IMG/VR virus record: IMGVR_UViG_3300032220_001290
Span: 1-20,882 of that record
Reading direction: 5' to 3' (one strand)
DNA from: a virus
Length of the DNA stretch: 20,882 nucleotides
The notes under the pieces were generated by a model that was not told where the DNA came from, searched no databases, and saw only the letters and a list, made by a program, of their open reading frames with translations. A program made the translations under genes and the position numbers. Positions 1-5,621 of this stretch are shown here, one piece after another (position 1 is the stretch's first letter; each line of letters opens with the position of its first letter).

Positions 1-105
1 GTACCGAGAGACAATTACTTAGCCTTCTTTGGTAAAGGAGAACAGGAAGGTGCCATAGCTGCCAGCAGCGTTAAGAAACTAATTGACTTTATTACAAACA
101 AATAA
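1..105 (+). CDS. C-terminal end of a truncated gene, unknown
   Basis: Frame 1 is open from the window edge to a TAA at 103-105 and encodes the last 34 residues of a protein, ending in DFITNK. The start lies outside the window. No motif can be recognised in so short a piece. The next gene begins 4 nt after the stop, so the two are probably co-transcribed. Confidence 0.6.
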   Translation, partial: VPRDNYLAFFGKGEQEGAIAASSVKKLIDFITNK

Positions 106-109
106 TGTT

Positions 110-673
110 ATGAGTTTAAAATATACATTACAAAGCCTTAGATGGATTAAAGCATTGTGGAGTCCATTTAAACCATTCAAAGTTAGCTTCTACGCTGGTA
201 AACTATCAATAGGCACTCCATACTTCTTCCCTAGAAAATGGGTTAAATACACAGACGCAGATGCAATAAAAGCATCTATAGAACATAAAGCTAATAAGGA
301 TAAAGTACAAGTATCTGATAAGCAACTATTTGAAATGTATAAAAAATACAGCAAAGCAGTTCCAATTAAAGTTGGATTCGATTGGTGTAGTTTAGGATGG
401 AAAACAAAATGGTCAGATACTGATTTCAGACATGAATGGAATCCAGTATTCACATTTGTATTCTTCGGCTACCAAATTGCATTAACAGTTTATAGTCCAC
501 ATCGTAGTCATTATTGGGAAGCATGGTTATATTATGAGTATGCTACTGATAAAACTAAATCTAAACGTGAGCGAATAGAGCAGTGTAGAAAAGAGCATAG
601 TCAAACTTGGACAGTTGCTGGAGGTGAAATAGACTATTACGAACATATACTCAAATCAAAATATTTAAAATGA
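110..673 (+). CDS. Conserved phage protein of unknown function, 187 aa
   Basis: I place the start at ATG 110, four bases after the upstream stop. The frame can be extended to a TTG at 83, but that lies inside the upstream gene and has no leader of its own. The protein is rich in aromatic residues (Trp, Tyr, Phe), with a central block near residues 90-130 containing FDWCSLGWKTKWSDTDFR, WNPVF and FFGYQIAL, followed by HYWEAWLYY. The C-terminal third is charged. No catalytic motif or signal peptide is visible. From memory this general pattern recurs as a hypothetical protein in large Bacteroidetes phages, but I cannot confirm a family. Its stop overlaps the next start (ATGA), suggesting translational coupling. 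Confidence 0.85.
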   Translation: MSLKYTLQSLRWIKALWSPFKPFKVSFYAGKLSIGTPYFFPRKWVKYTDADAIKASIEHKANKDKVQVSDKQLFEMYKKYSKAVPIKVGFDWCSLGWKTKWSDTDFRHEWNPVFTFVFFGYQIALTVYSPHRSHYWEAWLYYEYATDKTKSKRERIEQCRKEHSQTWTVAGGEIDYYEHILKSKYLK

Positions 674-948
674 AACGAGCAGATAAAAATAAACTAGTAT
701 TAAAGGAATTAATCGATAAGATGTTTGAGATAGCAGGTCATCCTCTTAAATTTGAAGATGTTGAAGGTAGAACTGATAATTGGTTTCAACAACATACAAT
801 GACTGAAGCTCAAAATGAGGAGTGGCGAGATTGGGGTACTAAATTCATAATGAAAAAACGTCGTTACAATAAGAAACTAGCTGATCGCGAAATGAGAATG
901 CTAGATTTATATTGTGGACTAAAAATATCAGACTATAATGGAAGATAA
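670..948 (+). CDS. Small hypothetical phage protein, 92 aa
   Basis: The start overlaps the previous stop as ATGA at 670-673, the usual sign of coupled translation. The protein is highly charged. It has a Trp-containing middle (NWFQQHTMTEAQNEEWRDWG, residues 38-57) and a basic stretch (KKRRYNKK) near residue 62, so nucleic-acid or protein binding is possible, but nothing diagnostic is present. No membrane segment is seen. Function unknown. Confidence 0.75.
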   Translation: MKRADKNKLVLKELIDKMFEIAGHPLKFEDVEGRTDNWFQQHTMTEAQNEEWRDWGTKFIMKKRRYNKKLADREMRMLDLYCGLKISDYNGR

Positions 949-1135
949 CTACATGCAACGCGTTCGTGAACGTTTCTATAAGCAAGTAAAGGAAACTAAT
1001 TGGGGTGTACCTGAAGAACGAGTATATAGAGCTAGAGGACGTAAAGTAGCACCTAGAGTTATAGCAGAGCAAACACTAAGATCTAGAAAGGAATATAAAC
1101 AAGTACCACAAACTAAATTCTTTAATTTTAACTAA
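938..1135 (+). CDS. Small basic hypothetical protein, 60-65 aa
   Basis: Two starts are possible. ATG 938 overlaps the upstream gene by 11 nt and gives 65 residues. ATG 953 lies 4 nt after the upstream stop and gives 60 residues beginning MQRVRERF. The protein is strongly basic, with many Arg and Lys (for example RVYRARGRKVAPR), which would suit nucleic-acid contact, but there is no recognised domain. It ends one base before the next start. Confidence 0.65.
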   Translation: MEDNYMQRVRERFYKQVKETNWGVPEERVYRARGRKVAPRVIAEQTLRSRKEYKQVPQTKFFNFN

Positions 1136-1136
1136 T

Positions 1137-1355
1137 ATGGAAAATAAATATAAAATCGCAGGCGAATATTTCGGATTCGATATATTCGAAGAGGTATTTA
1201 AAGTAATTAATGAGCGAGCATCATCAAATGATGATCATATGTTTAAAGCAGGTGTAGCAAGTGCTGAGGCTGCAGTTAGACGTTTGAGAGAAGAATATTA
1301 TAACAGTTTAAAATTTATGAATGATGAGCAAGAACAGAAAACCACGGGTGCCTAA
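1137..1355 (+). CDS. Small hypothetical protein, 72 aa
   Basis: ATG 1137 follows the previous TAA by one base. The sequence reads as one compact, mostly helical, charged protein. It contains KIAGEYFGFDIFEEVFKVI at its N-terminus and an Ala/Arg-rich helix (AAVRRLREEY) later. No signal peptide, membrane segment or known motif is seen. Its 3' end overlaps the next gene by 35 nt in another frame. Function unknown. Confidence 0.7.
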   Translation: MENKYKIAGEYFGFDIFEEVFKVINERASSNDDHMFKAGVASAEAAVRRLREEYYNSLKFMNDEQEQKTTGA

Positions 1356-1506
1356 GAAGGACGAGTGGAATCCAAATGAATGGCAAGGGCGTAGTAAACA
1401 ACAAGTAGATAGTAATAATTGGGTAGCAGCCGCTACTATTATATTAATGGGAATTGTACTCGTATTTTCAGTAGTATATGAAATAGTAACAAGATGGTTA
1501 AATTAG
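1321..1506 (+). CDS. One-helix membrane protein, about 60 aa
   Basis: Two adjacent ATGs (1321 and 1324) can start this frame. The first 30 residues are basic and polar (KNRKPRVPKKDEW). Residues about 34-56 (WVAAATIILMGIVLVFSVVY) form one strongly hydrophobic helix, followed by a short tail EIVTRWLN. By the positive-inside rule the basic N-terminus would be cytoplasmic. Small membrane proteins of this type in phages may act in lysis timing or superinfection exclusion, but nothing here points to a specific role. Confidence 0.7.
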   Translation: MMSKNRKPRVPKKDEWNPNEWQGRSKQQVDSNNWVAAATIILMGIVLVFSVVYEIVTRWLN

Positions 1507-1576
1507 TGGTGTAATAAGAAGTATATTAAGGATATATCTATCTACAGTTATCCTAGAATCATAGATATTTATCGGC

Positions 1577-2206
1577 ATGAAGAAATGCCTATTAGCCCTA
1601 TTACTACTAATCAGCTTTACAGTTACAGCTCAAGATGTAGTTACACTAACACACAAAGCGTACACAACGCATTACAGCAAATCAAAACACTATCCAGTTA
1701 AAGTTGAATGGTGGATTACCAAAGCATCATTAACGTGTCCTGTTAAGGTAAAACGTGGTGATAAATTTATTGTTGATCCAAAAATACCAACTGAAACAAA
1801 TTTACAAGCCGACTATACAGGTGCTGGATTCGATCGTGGACATAATATGCCTGCAGCTGATGCTGCTTGTGATCAAGTAGCAAATGAGGAATCATTTTAC
1901 TTTAGTAATATGACTGCTCAATATCCTGCTTTAAATCGTGGTGATTGGAAAGCATTAGAGATGCTATCTCGTGAAATTGCACTTAAAGATGATTCAGTTA
2001 AAGTATGGTGTGGTTCAATAGGTGTAGCTAAAAAGATAGGTACAACTGCAGTACCAACTCAATGTTGGAAAGTCGTTTATACTAAGAAGACAAATGAATA
2101 CATAGCATTTATATTTGATAACAATACAACTAAAGCAGACGGCATTAACAATAACAAGGTCGACTTACCTGATGTTGAAAAATTAACAGGATTTAAGTTT
2201 AAGTAA
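1577..2206 (+). CDS. Secreted DNA/RNA non-specific endonuclease (NUC family)
   Basis: The 209-residue protein starts with a typical signal peptide (MKKCLLALLLLISFTVTAQ, residues 1-19; TAQ endings are common in Bacteroidetes exports). The mature part carries the signature of the Serratia-type nuclease family (Endonuclease_NS, beta-beta-alpha metal fold). This comprises DRGH at 86-89 with His89 as the likely general base, SNMTAQ at 110-115, and N120 plus WxxLE at 124-128, where Asn120 is the expected Mg ligand. Cysteines at 54, 98, 145 and 163 could form disulfides outside the cytoplasm. It should cleave DNA and RNA in the periplasm or outside the cell. It overlaps the next gene by one base (TAATG). 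The family assignment is firm; the benefit to the phage (nucleotide salvage, blocking competitors' DNA, or spread through extracellular DNA) is inferred. Confidence 0.92.
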   Translation: MKKCLLALLLLISFTVTAQDVVTLTHKAYTTHYSKSKHYPVKVEWWITKASLTCPVKVKRGDKFIVDPKIPTETNLQADYTGAGFDRGHNMPAADAACDQVANEESFYFSNMTAQYPALNRGDWKALEMLSREIALKDDSVKVWCGSIGVAKKIGTTAVPTQCWKVVYTKKTNEYIAFIFDNNTTKADGINNNKVDLPDVEKLTGFKFK

Positions 2207-2604
2207 TGTTCATACCAAATCACCTCCACCTATTAGTAAAGGGTTATATTACAAACCCACCAAAATCAGAAGAAATACTAAACCAATGGTTTAGAGAATT
2301 AGTAAATAAAGTCGGAATGGTAGTTGTAGCAGGACCTACCTCAGTATATGTTAATGAACTTGGAAACGAGGGTATAACAGGTACAGTAACATTAGCTACA
2401 TCACACGCCTCAATACACGTTTGGGATGCAATTTATCCTTCAATGTTCCAATTTGACTTATATAGCTGCTCAGATTTTACACCTGAGCAAGTATTAAATC
2501 ACGTCAACGAACACTTCGATCTACAATCAGCAGTATGGCAGTTTATAGATAGAAACAGTATGGAATTTAAGGTGATTGATAGTGGGAAGTGGATGGCGGA
2601 ATAA
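2206..2604 (+). CDS. speD: S-adenosylmethionine decarboxylase-like pyruvoyl enzyme (SpeD family)
   Basis: The 132-residue length and motif order match the short bacterial/archaeal SpeD proenzymes. These split themselves to create a pyruvoyl cofactor and decarboxylate AdoMet for spermidine synthesis. Visible are GITGTVTLATSHASIHVW (56-73), with Ser66 at the pyruvoyl-forming position and His71 where the processing His sits five residues later, and YSCS with Cys88 at the expected catalytic Cys. An early HLHLLVKGY forms the first strand. The usual residue before the cleaved Ser is Glu (ESH); here it is Thr65 (TSH). SpeD-family members are known that decarboxylate ornithine or arginine instead, so the substrate is open. 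T4-like cyanophages are known to carry speD. The start overlaps the nuclease stop by one base, so the two are coupled. Confidence 0.85.
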   Translation: MFIPNHLHLLVKGYITNPPKSEEILNQWFRELVNKVGMVVVAGPTSVYVNELGNEGITGTVTLATSHASIHVWDAIYPSMFQFDLYSCSDFTPEQVLNHVNEHFDLQSAVWQFIDRNSMEFKVIDSGKWMAE

Positions 2605-2618
2605 GGATCGTATATTGA
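2595..2618 (+). promoter_or_regulatory. Putative GGCA-class promoter (variant box GGCG)
   Basis: GGCG at 2595-2598, a 12-base spacer, then TATATTGA at 2611-2618, 26 nt before the ATG at 2637. The box overlaps the end of the upstream gene. It fits the shared GGCA-N12-TAnnTTBA pattern with one box mismatch. Confidence 0.6.
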
Positions 2619-2636
2619 TTCAAATTAAAAATACAT

Positions 2637-2840
2637 ATGGCATTTCAAACTCGAGACGAAGCGCAAGACAAAGTATCTAGGAAATTAGATAGAGTATTAA
2701 ACAAGAAAAAGAAACATGTGCCACTAAGTCAGGAATCGTGGAGTGACCTAAACCAACGAGGTGCTACATTAGTAGAACAAGAACAATGGTTAGTATTAAA
2801 ACGTAAAGCATTAGATCGAGACGCAAATAACAAAGCATAA
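2637..2840 (+). CDS. Small charged hypothetical protein, 67 aa
   Basis: ATG 2637 follows an A-rich leader downstream of a GGCA-class promoter. The protein is hydrophilic and lysine/arginine-rich (NKKKKHV near residue 23, VLKRKALDRD near the end), probably helical, with no membrane or secretion signal. A perfect hairpin follows its stop by three bases, so it may be transcribed alone. Function unknown. Confidence 0.75.
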   Translation: MAFQTRDEAQDKVSRKLDRVLNKKKKHVPLSQESWSDLNQRGATLVEQEQWLVLKRKALDRDANNKA

Positions 2841-2843
2841 TTT

Positions 2844-2860
2844 GAGGGGCATAGCCCCTC
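2844..2860 (+). terminator. Perfect 7-bp GC-rich hairpin, probable terminator overlapping a promoter
   Basis: GAGGGGC at 2844-2850 pairs perfectly with GCCCCTC at 2854-2860 around an ATA loop, just after the stop of the 67-aa gene. The following bases (ACTTATATTT) are only partly T-rich, so termination may be weak. The next gene's promoter box lies inside this hairpin. Confidence 0.6.
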
Positions 2861-2871
2861 ACTTATATTTA
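2848..2871 (+). promoter_or_regulatory. Putative GGCA-class promoter inside a terminator hairpin
   Basis: GGCA at 2848-2851 (stem and loop of the hairpin), a 12-base spacer, then TATATTTA at 2864-2871, 27 nt before the ATG at 2891. An exact match to the shared pattern. Confidence 0.75.
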
Positions 2872-2890
2872 TGTTATAAAATTAAAACGT

Positions 2891-3076
2891 ATGACATCAG
2901 AATTATTAACTAAATGTTTAGAGGTTGAAAACTGGACCCGTTCATTAACAATGAGAGGTATGGATAGAGAAGAGATCGTATATCGAATTGATGAAATGTA
3001 TGTTCCTGAAACATTAGATGAAATGGAAGCGTATAGCGAAGCTATATTATATGCTCGCTTAGGTGTCTTAAATTAG
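2891..3076 (+). CDS. Small acidic hypothetical protein, 61 aa
   Basis: ATG 2891 follows an A-rich leader (TTATAAAATTAAAACGT). The protein is acidic and probably helical (VPETLDEMEAYSEAILYARL), with a single Cys at residue 9 and no membrane segment. It sits alone between two GGCA-class promoters, which suggests its own short transcript. No family recognised. Confidence 0.75.
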   Translation: MTSELLTKCLEVENWTRSLTMRGMDREEIVYRIDEMYVPETLDEMEAYSEAILYARLGVLN

Positions 3077-3085
3077 AGGTGGTCG

Positions 3086-3109
3086 GGCAGAGGGATTAAT
3101 GTAGATTTA
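3086..3109 (+). promoter_or_regulatory. Putative GGCA-class promoter for the DUF932 gene
   Basis: GGCA at 3086-3089, a 12-base spacer, then TAGATTTA at 3102-3109. The ATG is 36 nt after the start of the -10-like element, behind a long A-rich leader. Exact match to the shared pattern. Confidence 0.75.
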
Positions 3110-3137
3110 AGTATTAAATAAAATTAAAATAAAGGTT

Positions 3138-3884
3138 ATGAGTTACAACATTGAAAACATTAGGTCATTAGCACCGTCAGTATTTACAACTGAAAAAGCT
3201 TCACATTTAACGGATAAGTATATCCAAACCCCTACTATCAAAGTAGTAGAAGACCTAATGAACTTAGGTTGGGAAGTAACTAAAGTACAAGAGGTTAAAT
3301 CTCGTAAGTACCAAGGCTTCCAAAAGCATCTAATCATGTTTGCTAATCCAGACATCATGATTAAAGGTCAAAATGGTGATGATGCTCAACCACAAATATT
3401 ACTTACCAATTCACATGATGGTAAGGCAGCATTTAACTTTAGAGTTGGTATCTTTAGATTCGTATGTGAAAACGGATTGGTAATTAGCGATGCTGATTTC
3501 GGTGTAATGTCTATCAGACACGTTAACTACACTTTCGAATCATTACAAGGTAAAGTAAACGAAATGATTACTAAGTTACCTGGGTTAGTAGATAAGATTA
3601 ATACGTTTAAAGCTACAACATTAACTGAACCTCAAATGGTTGAGTTTGCTACTAAAGCGTGTGCTTTAAGATCAAAGCAAACAGTTAATATTATGGATGT
3701 ATTAAATGCTACTCGTCCAGAGGATCAAGGTAATGATTTGTGGGCTGTATTTAACAGAGTACAAGAGAAAGTAGTAAATGGAATGTTTAAAACAGGTACT
3801 CGTAAGGCGAGAGTGATTAAGAACTTCCAACAGGATATTAAAATCAACGAACAATTGTTCGAATTAGCTGAATCATATCTTTAA
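3138..3884 (+). CDS. DUF932 family protein
   Basis: The 248-residue protein looks like DUF932, a family found across phages and plasmids without an established biochemical role. Supporting features are the N-terminal part with TTEKASHLTDKYIQTPT, a middle with LLTNSHDGKAAFNFRVGIFR and FVCENGLVISD (about residues 88-118; the N-S-HDG and R-x-VC-x-NG pattern is typical), and a helical C-terminal half. No signal peptide is present. It has its own GGCA-class promoter with the fullest A-rich leader nearby and a long terminator hairpin after it, which suggests strong single-gene expression. Family call fairly firm; function unknown. Confidence 0.8.
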   Translation: MSYNIENIRSLAPSVFTTEKASHLTDKYIQTPTIKVVEDLMNLGWEVTKVQEVKSRKYQGFQKHLIMFANPDIMIKGQNGDDAQPQILLTNSHDGKAAFNFRVGIFRFVCENGLVISDADFGVMSIRHVNYTFESLQGKVNEMITKLPGLVDKINTFKATTLTEPQMVEFATKACALRSKQTVNIMDVLNATRPEDQGNDLWAVFNRVQEKVVNGMFKTGTRKARVIKNFQQDIKINEQLFELAESYL

Positions 3885-3890
3885 TTTTAA

Positions 3891-3922
3891 GTAAGATTGG
3901 GGGTATAAAGCCCCCAACTTAC
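3891..3922 (+). terminator. Long hairpin terminator after the DUF932 gene
   Basis: GTAAG-A-TTGGGGG (3891-3903) pairs with CCCCCAA-CTTAC (3911-3922): 12 base pairs with one bulged A and a 7-base loop, starting 6 nt after the stop codon. The T-tract after it is poor (ATTTACTACT). TACATTTA at 3920-3927 could be the -10 element for the next gene, but no GGCA box precedes it. Confidence 0.7.
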
Positions 3923-3932
3923 ATTTACTACT

Positions 3933-4229
3933 ATGGAAAATAAAAGCGAAATAAATTTAGGTGGTGGAACTAATATAGTAATGACTACATCTAGATTAGT
4001 CACATGTAATGAAACACTAACATTAATTATTCCAAATGATGGAGCCATTCAATTAGATGTTAAAATACAAGCTGATTTTGATACTATACCTGAAAAGTAT
4101 CATGAAATATTCTTAAATATGCTATCATCTAAATATATGAAAGCAGTATCGTTTGGAGATAATCCATTTAGCCAGTGTCTACCTGCACCTAAGAAACGTT
4201 GGTGGCAATTTTGGAAGGCAAAATTGTAA
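3933..4229 (+). CDS. Hypothetical protein with Trp-rich basic tail, 98 aa
   Basis: ATG 3933 lies 10 nt after the hairpin. The first 70 residues look like a small beta-rich domain (GGGTNIVMTTSRLVTC, LTLIIPNDGAIQLDVKIQA). The last 15 residues are proline, lysine and tryptophan (PAPKKRWWQFWKAKL). Such a WWQFWK tail could contact a membrane surface or an RNA, but this is a guess. No transmembrane helix. Family not recognised. The promoter box of the next gene lies inside its 3' end. Confidence 0.75.
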   Translation: MENKSEINLGGGTNIVMTTSRLVTCNETLTLIIPNDGAIQLDVKIQADFDTIPEKYHEIFLNMLSSKYMKAVSFGDNPFSQCLPAPKKRWWQFWKAKL

Positions 4230-4240
4230 TTGTATCTTCA
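4217..4240 (+). promoter_or_regulatory. Putative GGCA-class promoter, predicted leaderless start
   Basis: GGCA at 4217-4220, a 12-base spacer, then TATCTTCA at 4233-4240. The ATG at 4245 lies exactly 12 nt after the first T of the -10-like element, where transcription would be expected to start. Confidence 0.7.
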
Positions 4241-4244
4241 CTCT

Positions 4245-4667
4245 ATGGAATTAAAAGATAGAATATCAACATTCAGAAAGAATACCTATAACAGATTCTA
4301 CTGGTGGAGACGATTCCAACCACGTGAAACGTTACATAAGTATAAACGTTTGAATGAACGCATCCCAAATGGCGATTTCGAGGTATCAGATTACCACTGG
4401 CAAGTATTATGGGAGAACAAATTAGAGAAACAATCCATATCTGAAGAATGTAGTGTAGATAAACAGCACGAAATCAGATGTATGTTTGGAGAGCGTAGAC
4501 GTAGATTAAATAACGATTACGAGAAGGACGAACAGAAAATATTAGACGAAATGTATAAGGCATTTAGAGTGGAATTAAGAATGAGTAAAGAAGAAGTAGA
4601 AGATGAAATGCTTAATTTCGATGGTACATTGTCTGAATTCTATCATTATATTTATAACAAAAGATAA
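4245..4667 (+). CDS. Charged hypothetical protein, 140 aa
   Basis: I take ATG 4245 as the start. An upstream TTG at 4230 in the same frame would place the start before the promoter's -10 element. The protein is strongly charged, with Arg/Trp-rich stretches (FYWWRRFQPR near residue 20, FGERRRRLNNDYEKDEQK near residue 85) and an acidic helical C-terminal part, probably mostly alpha-helical. No signal, membrane helix or known domain. It appears to start an operon with the next two or three genes, which follow at 3-17 nt. Confidence 0.75.
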   Translation: MELKDRISTFRKNTYNRFYWWRRFQPRETLHKYKRLNERIPNGDFEVSDYHWQVLWENKLEKQSISEECSVDKQHEIRCMFGERRRRLNNDYEKDEQKILDEMYKAFRVELRMSKEEVEDEMLNFDGTLSEFYHYIYNKR

Positions 4668-4670
4668 CAA

Positions 4671-4871
4671 ATGGAAATTAAAGACATTCTTAGTGAATTA
4701 ATTACAGTGGCTACAGCTACATTAAATGAACGTGGTTGTCCTGAAAACTTCGATTTAGAAGATTTCATCAATGCAATAGAAGATTACTATGAAGAATTAG
4801 ATGAAATTGGAGAGTTCACTTATTTAGATGATAAAGACGAATACGACTTCAGTGATGAAGGCGAATATTAA
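4671..4871 (+). CDS. Very acidic small protein, 66 aa
   Basis: ATG 4671 is 3 nt after the previous stop. About a third of the residues are Asp or Glu, concentrated in the second half (EDYYEELDEIGEF, DDKDEYDFSDEGEY). Such acidic phage proteins are sometimes DNA mimics that bind host DNA-binding proteins. Here that is only a possibility from composition. No domain recognised. Confidence 0.75.
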   Translation: MEIKDILSELITVATATLNERGCPENFDLEDFINAIEDYYEELDEIGEFTYLDDKDEYDFSDEGEY

Positions 4872-4888
4872 TTATTAAAATAAAAGTT

Positions 4889-5140
4889 ATGTCAACAAAA
4901 AATTGGGATCGCGTCTTAACAGACGAACAAATCAGTTCAATTCATGATCAATTAGTAGTATTGTTTAGAGATGATGCTGAGGTATTAGCTGAAATGGTAC
5001 TAAACAATTACTTAGCCGAAGATAAAAATATGTTATGGGCTAATATGGTTGAATTGATTGAGCAAGCCGAAAAAGGTGAGTTATTATCAATTGATCAGAT
5101 CAACATGATCTTAAAAGAAGATACTAATGCTAATTGTTAA
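4889..5140 (+). CDS. Small acidic hypothetical protein, 83 aa
   Basis: ATG 4889 follows an A-rich leader (AAAATAAAAGTT). A degenerate promoter-like match (GGCG at 4860-4863, 12 bases, TAAAATAA) precedes it. The protein is acidic and probably all-helical (DEQISSIHDQLVVLF, AEVLAEMVLNNYLAE, MVELIEQAEKGEL). No membrane segment. It overlaps the next small gene by 14 nt. Function unknown. Confidence 0.75.
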   Translation: MSTKNWDRVLTDEQISSIHDQLVVLFRDDAEVLAEMVLNNYLAEDKNMLWANMVELIEQAEKGELLSIDQINMILKEDTNANC

Positions 5141-5297
5141 AATATTAACATCATTATCAGTAATATTCTTCATAACACTATTTATAGGTGAAACAATGGC
5201 TATTAAAAATAAGTATCCTAAATTCACTAAGTGGTGGAGAGAAAATTGGATTGGCACTGAAGATAAATTAGATTCACGTAAACAAAATAAAAAATAA
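5127..5297 (+). CDS. Short one-helix membrane protein, 56 aa
   Basis: This short gene starts at ATG 5127, overlapping the previous gene by 14 nt, and ends at TAA 5295-5297. Residues 3-20 (IVKILTSLSVIFFITLFI) form one hydrophobic helix, followed by GETMAIKNKYPKFTKWWREN and a charged tail. The F-x-KWWR motif next to a membrane anchor resembles small proteins I recall from other Bacteroidetes phages, without known function. The alternative start at the internal Met24 would drop the helix. The promoter of the next gene lies within its 3' end. Confidence 0.65.
   Translation: MLIVKILTSLSVIFFITLFIGETMAIKNKYPKFTKWWRENWIGTEDKLDSRKQNKK
5253..5276 (+). promoter_or_regulatory. Putative GGCA-class promoter inside the 56-aa gene
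   Basis: GGCA at 5253-5256, a 12-base spacer, then TAGATTCA at 5269-5276, within the coding end of the 56-aa gene. The ATG at 5302 is 33 nt after the -10-like element. Exact match to the shared pattern. Confidence 0.7.
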
Positions 5298-5301
5298 AGT
5301 T

Positions 5302-5568
5302 ATGGCAAAAGCAGTAAAAACAACAACAGAAAAAGCATTTATGCTTACTCAAGATCAATTTGACGTATTAGTTGAAGTAAGATCATTCCTAGACAGCGCA
5401 TCAGACACATTAGGTGATATTGATGGCGATGGTAATTTACTTGAAATTGGTAGATCAGTAGGTAACGCTACAAGCGACGTTATCAATGCATTCAACCAAT
5501 TAGGTGATTTAGTTGATGCAATTAATCCTAATGCTGATGATAATGATTGGGAATTTGATATTAAATAG
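5302..5568 (+). CDS. Small acidic hypothetical protein, 88 aa
   Basis: ATG 5302 follows an A-rich leader (AAAAAATAAAGTT). After a Lys/Thr-rich start (AKAVKTTTEKAF), the protein is acidic, with helices around VLVEVRSFLDSASDTL and VINAFNQLGDLVDAI. DIDGDGNLL at 39-47 looks like the front half of an EF-hand loop, but position 12 of the loop is Gly rather than Glu/Asp, so I do not call calcium binding. A perfect 10-bp hairpin follows, and the gene has its own promoter, so it may be a single-gene transcript. Confidence 0.75.
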   Translation: MAKAVKTTTEKAFMLTQDQFDVLVEVRSFLDSASDTLGDIDGDGNLLEIGRSVGNATSDVINAFNQLGDLVDAINPNADDNDWEFDIK

Positions 5569-5589
5569 TATTTAAGGTTAGTAAATTTG

Positions 5590-5613
5590 GATAGGCACCG
5601 CAAGGTGTCTATC
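5590..5613 (+). terminator. Perfect 10-bp hairpin with GCAA tetraloop, terminator fused to a promoter
   Basis: GATAGGCACC (5590-5599) pairs with GGTGTCTATC (5604-5613), with one G-T wobble, around a GCAA loop of the stable GNRA type. TTTATG follows. The hairpin contains the GGCA box of the next promoter in its left arm and half of its -10-like element in its right arm. Confidence 0.75.
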
Positions 5614-5617
5614 TTTA
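5594..5617 (+). promoter_or_regulatory. Putative GGCA-class promoter within a terminator hairpin, predicted leaderless start
   Basis: GGCA at 5594-5597, a 12-base spacer, then TATCTTTA at 5610-5617. The ATG at 5622 lies exactly 12 nt after the first T of the -10-like element, so the transcript may begin at the AUG. Exact match to the shared pattern. Confidence 0.75.
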
Positions 5618-5621
5618 TGTC

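Noticed and set aside
5416-5451. EF-hand loop in the 88-aa protein (DIDGDGNLLEIG)
   Set aside because: Loop position 12 is Gly instead of Glu or Asp, so the calcium site is incomplete.
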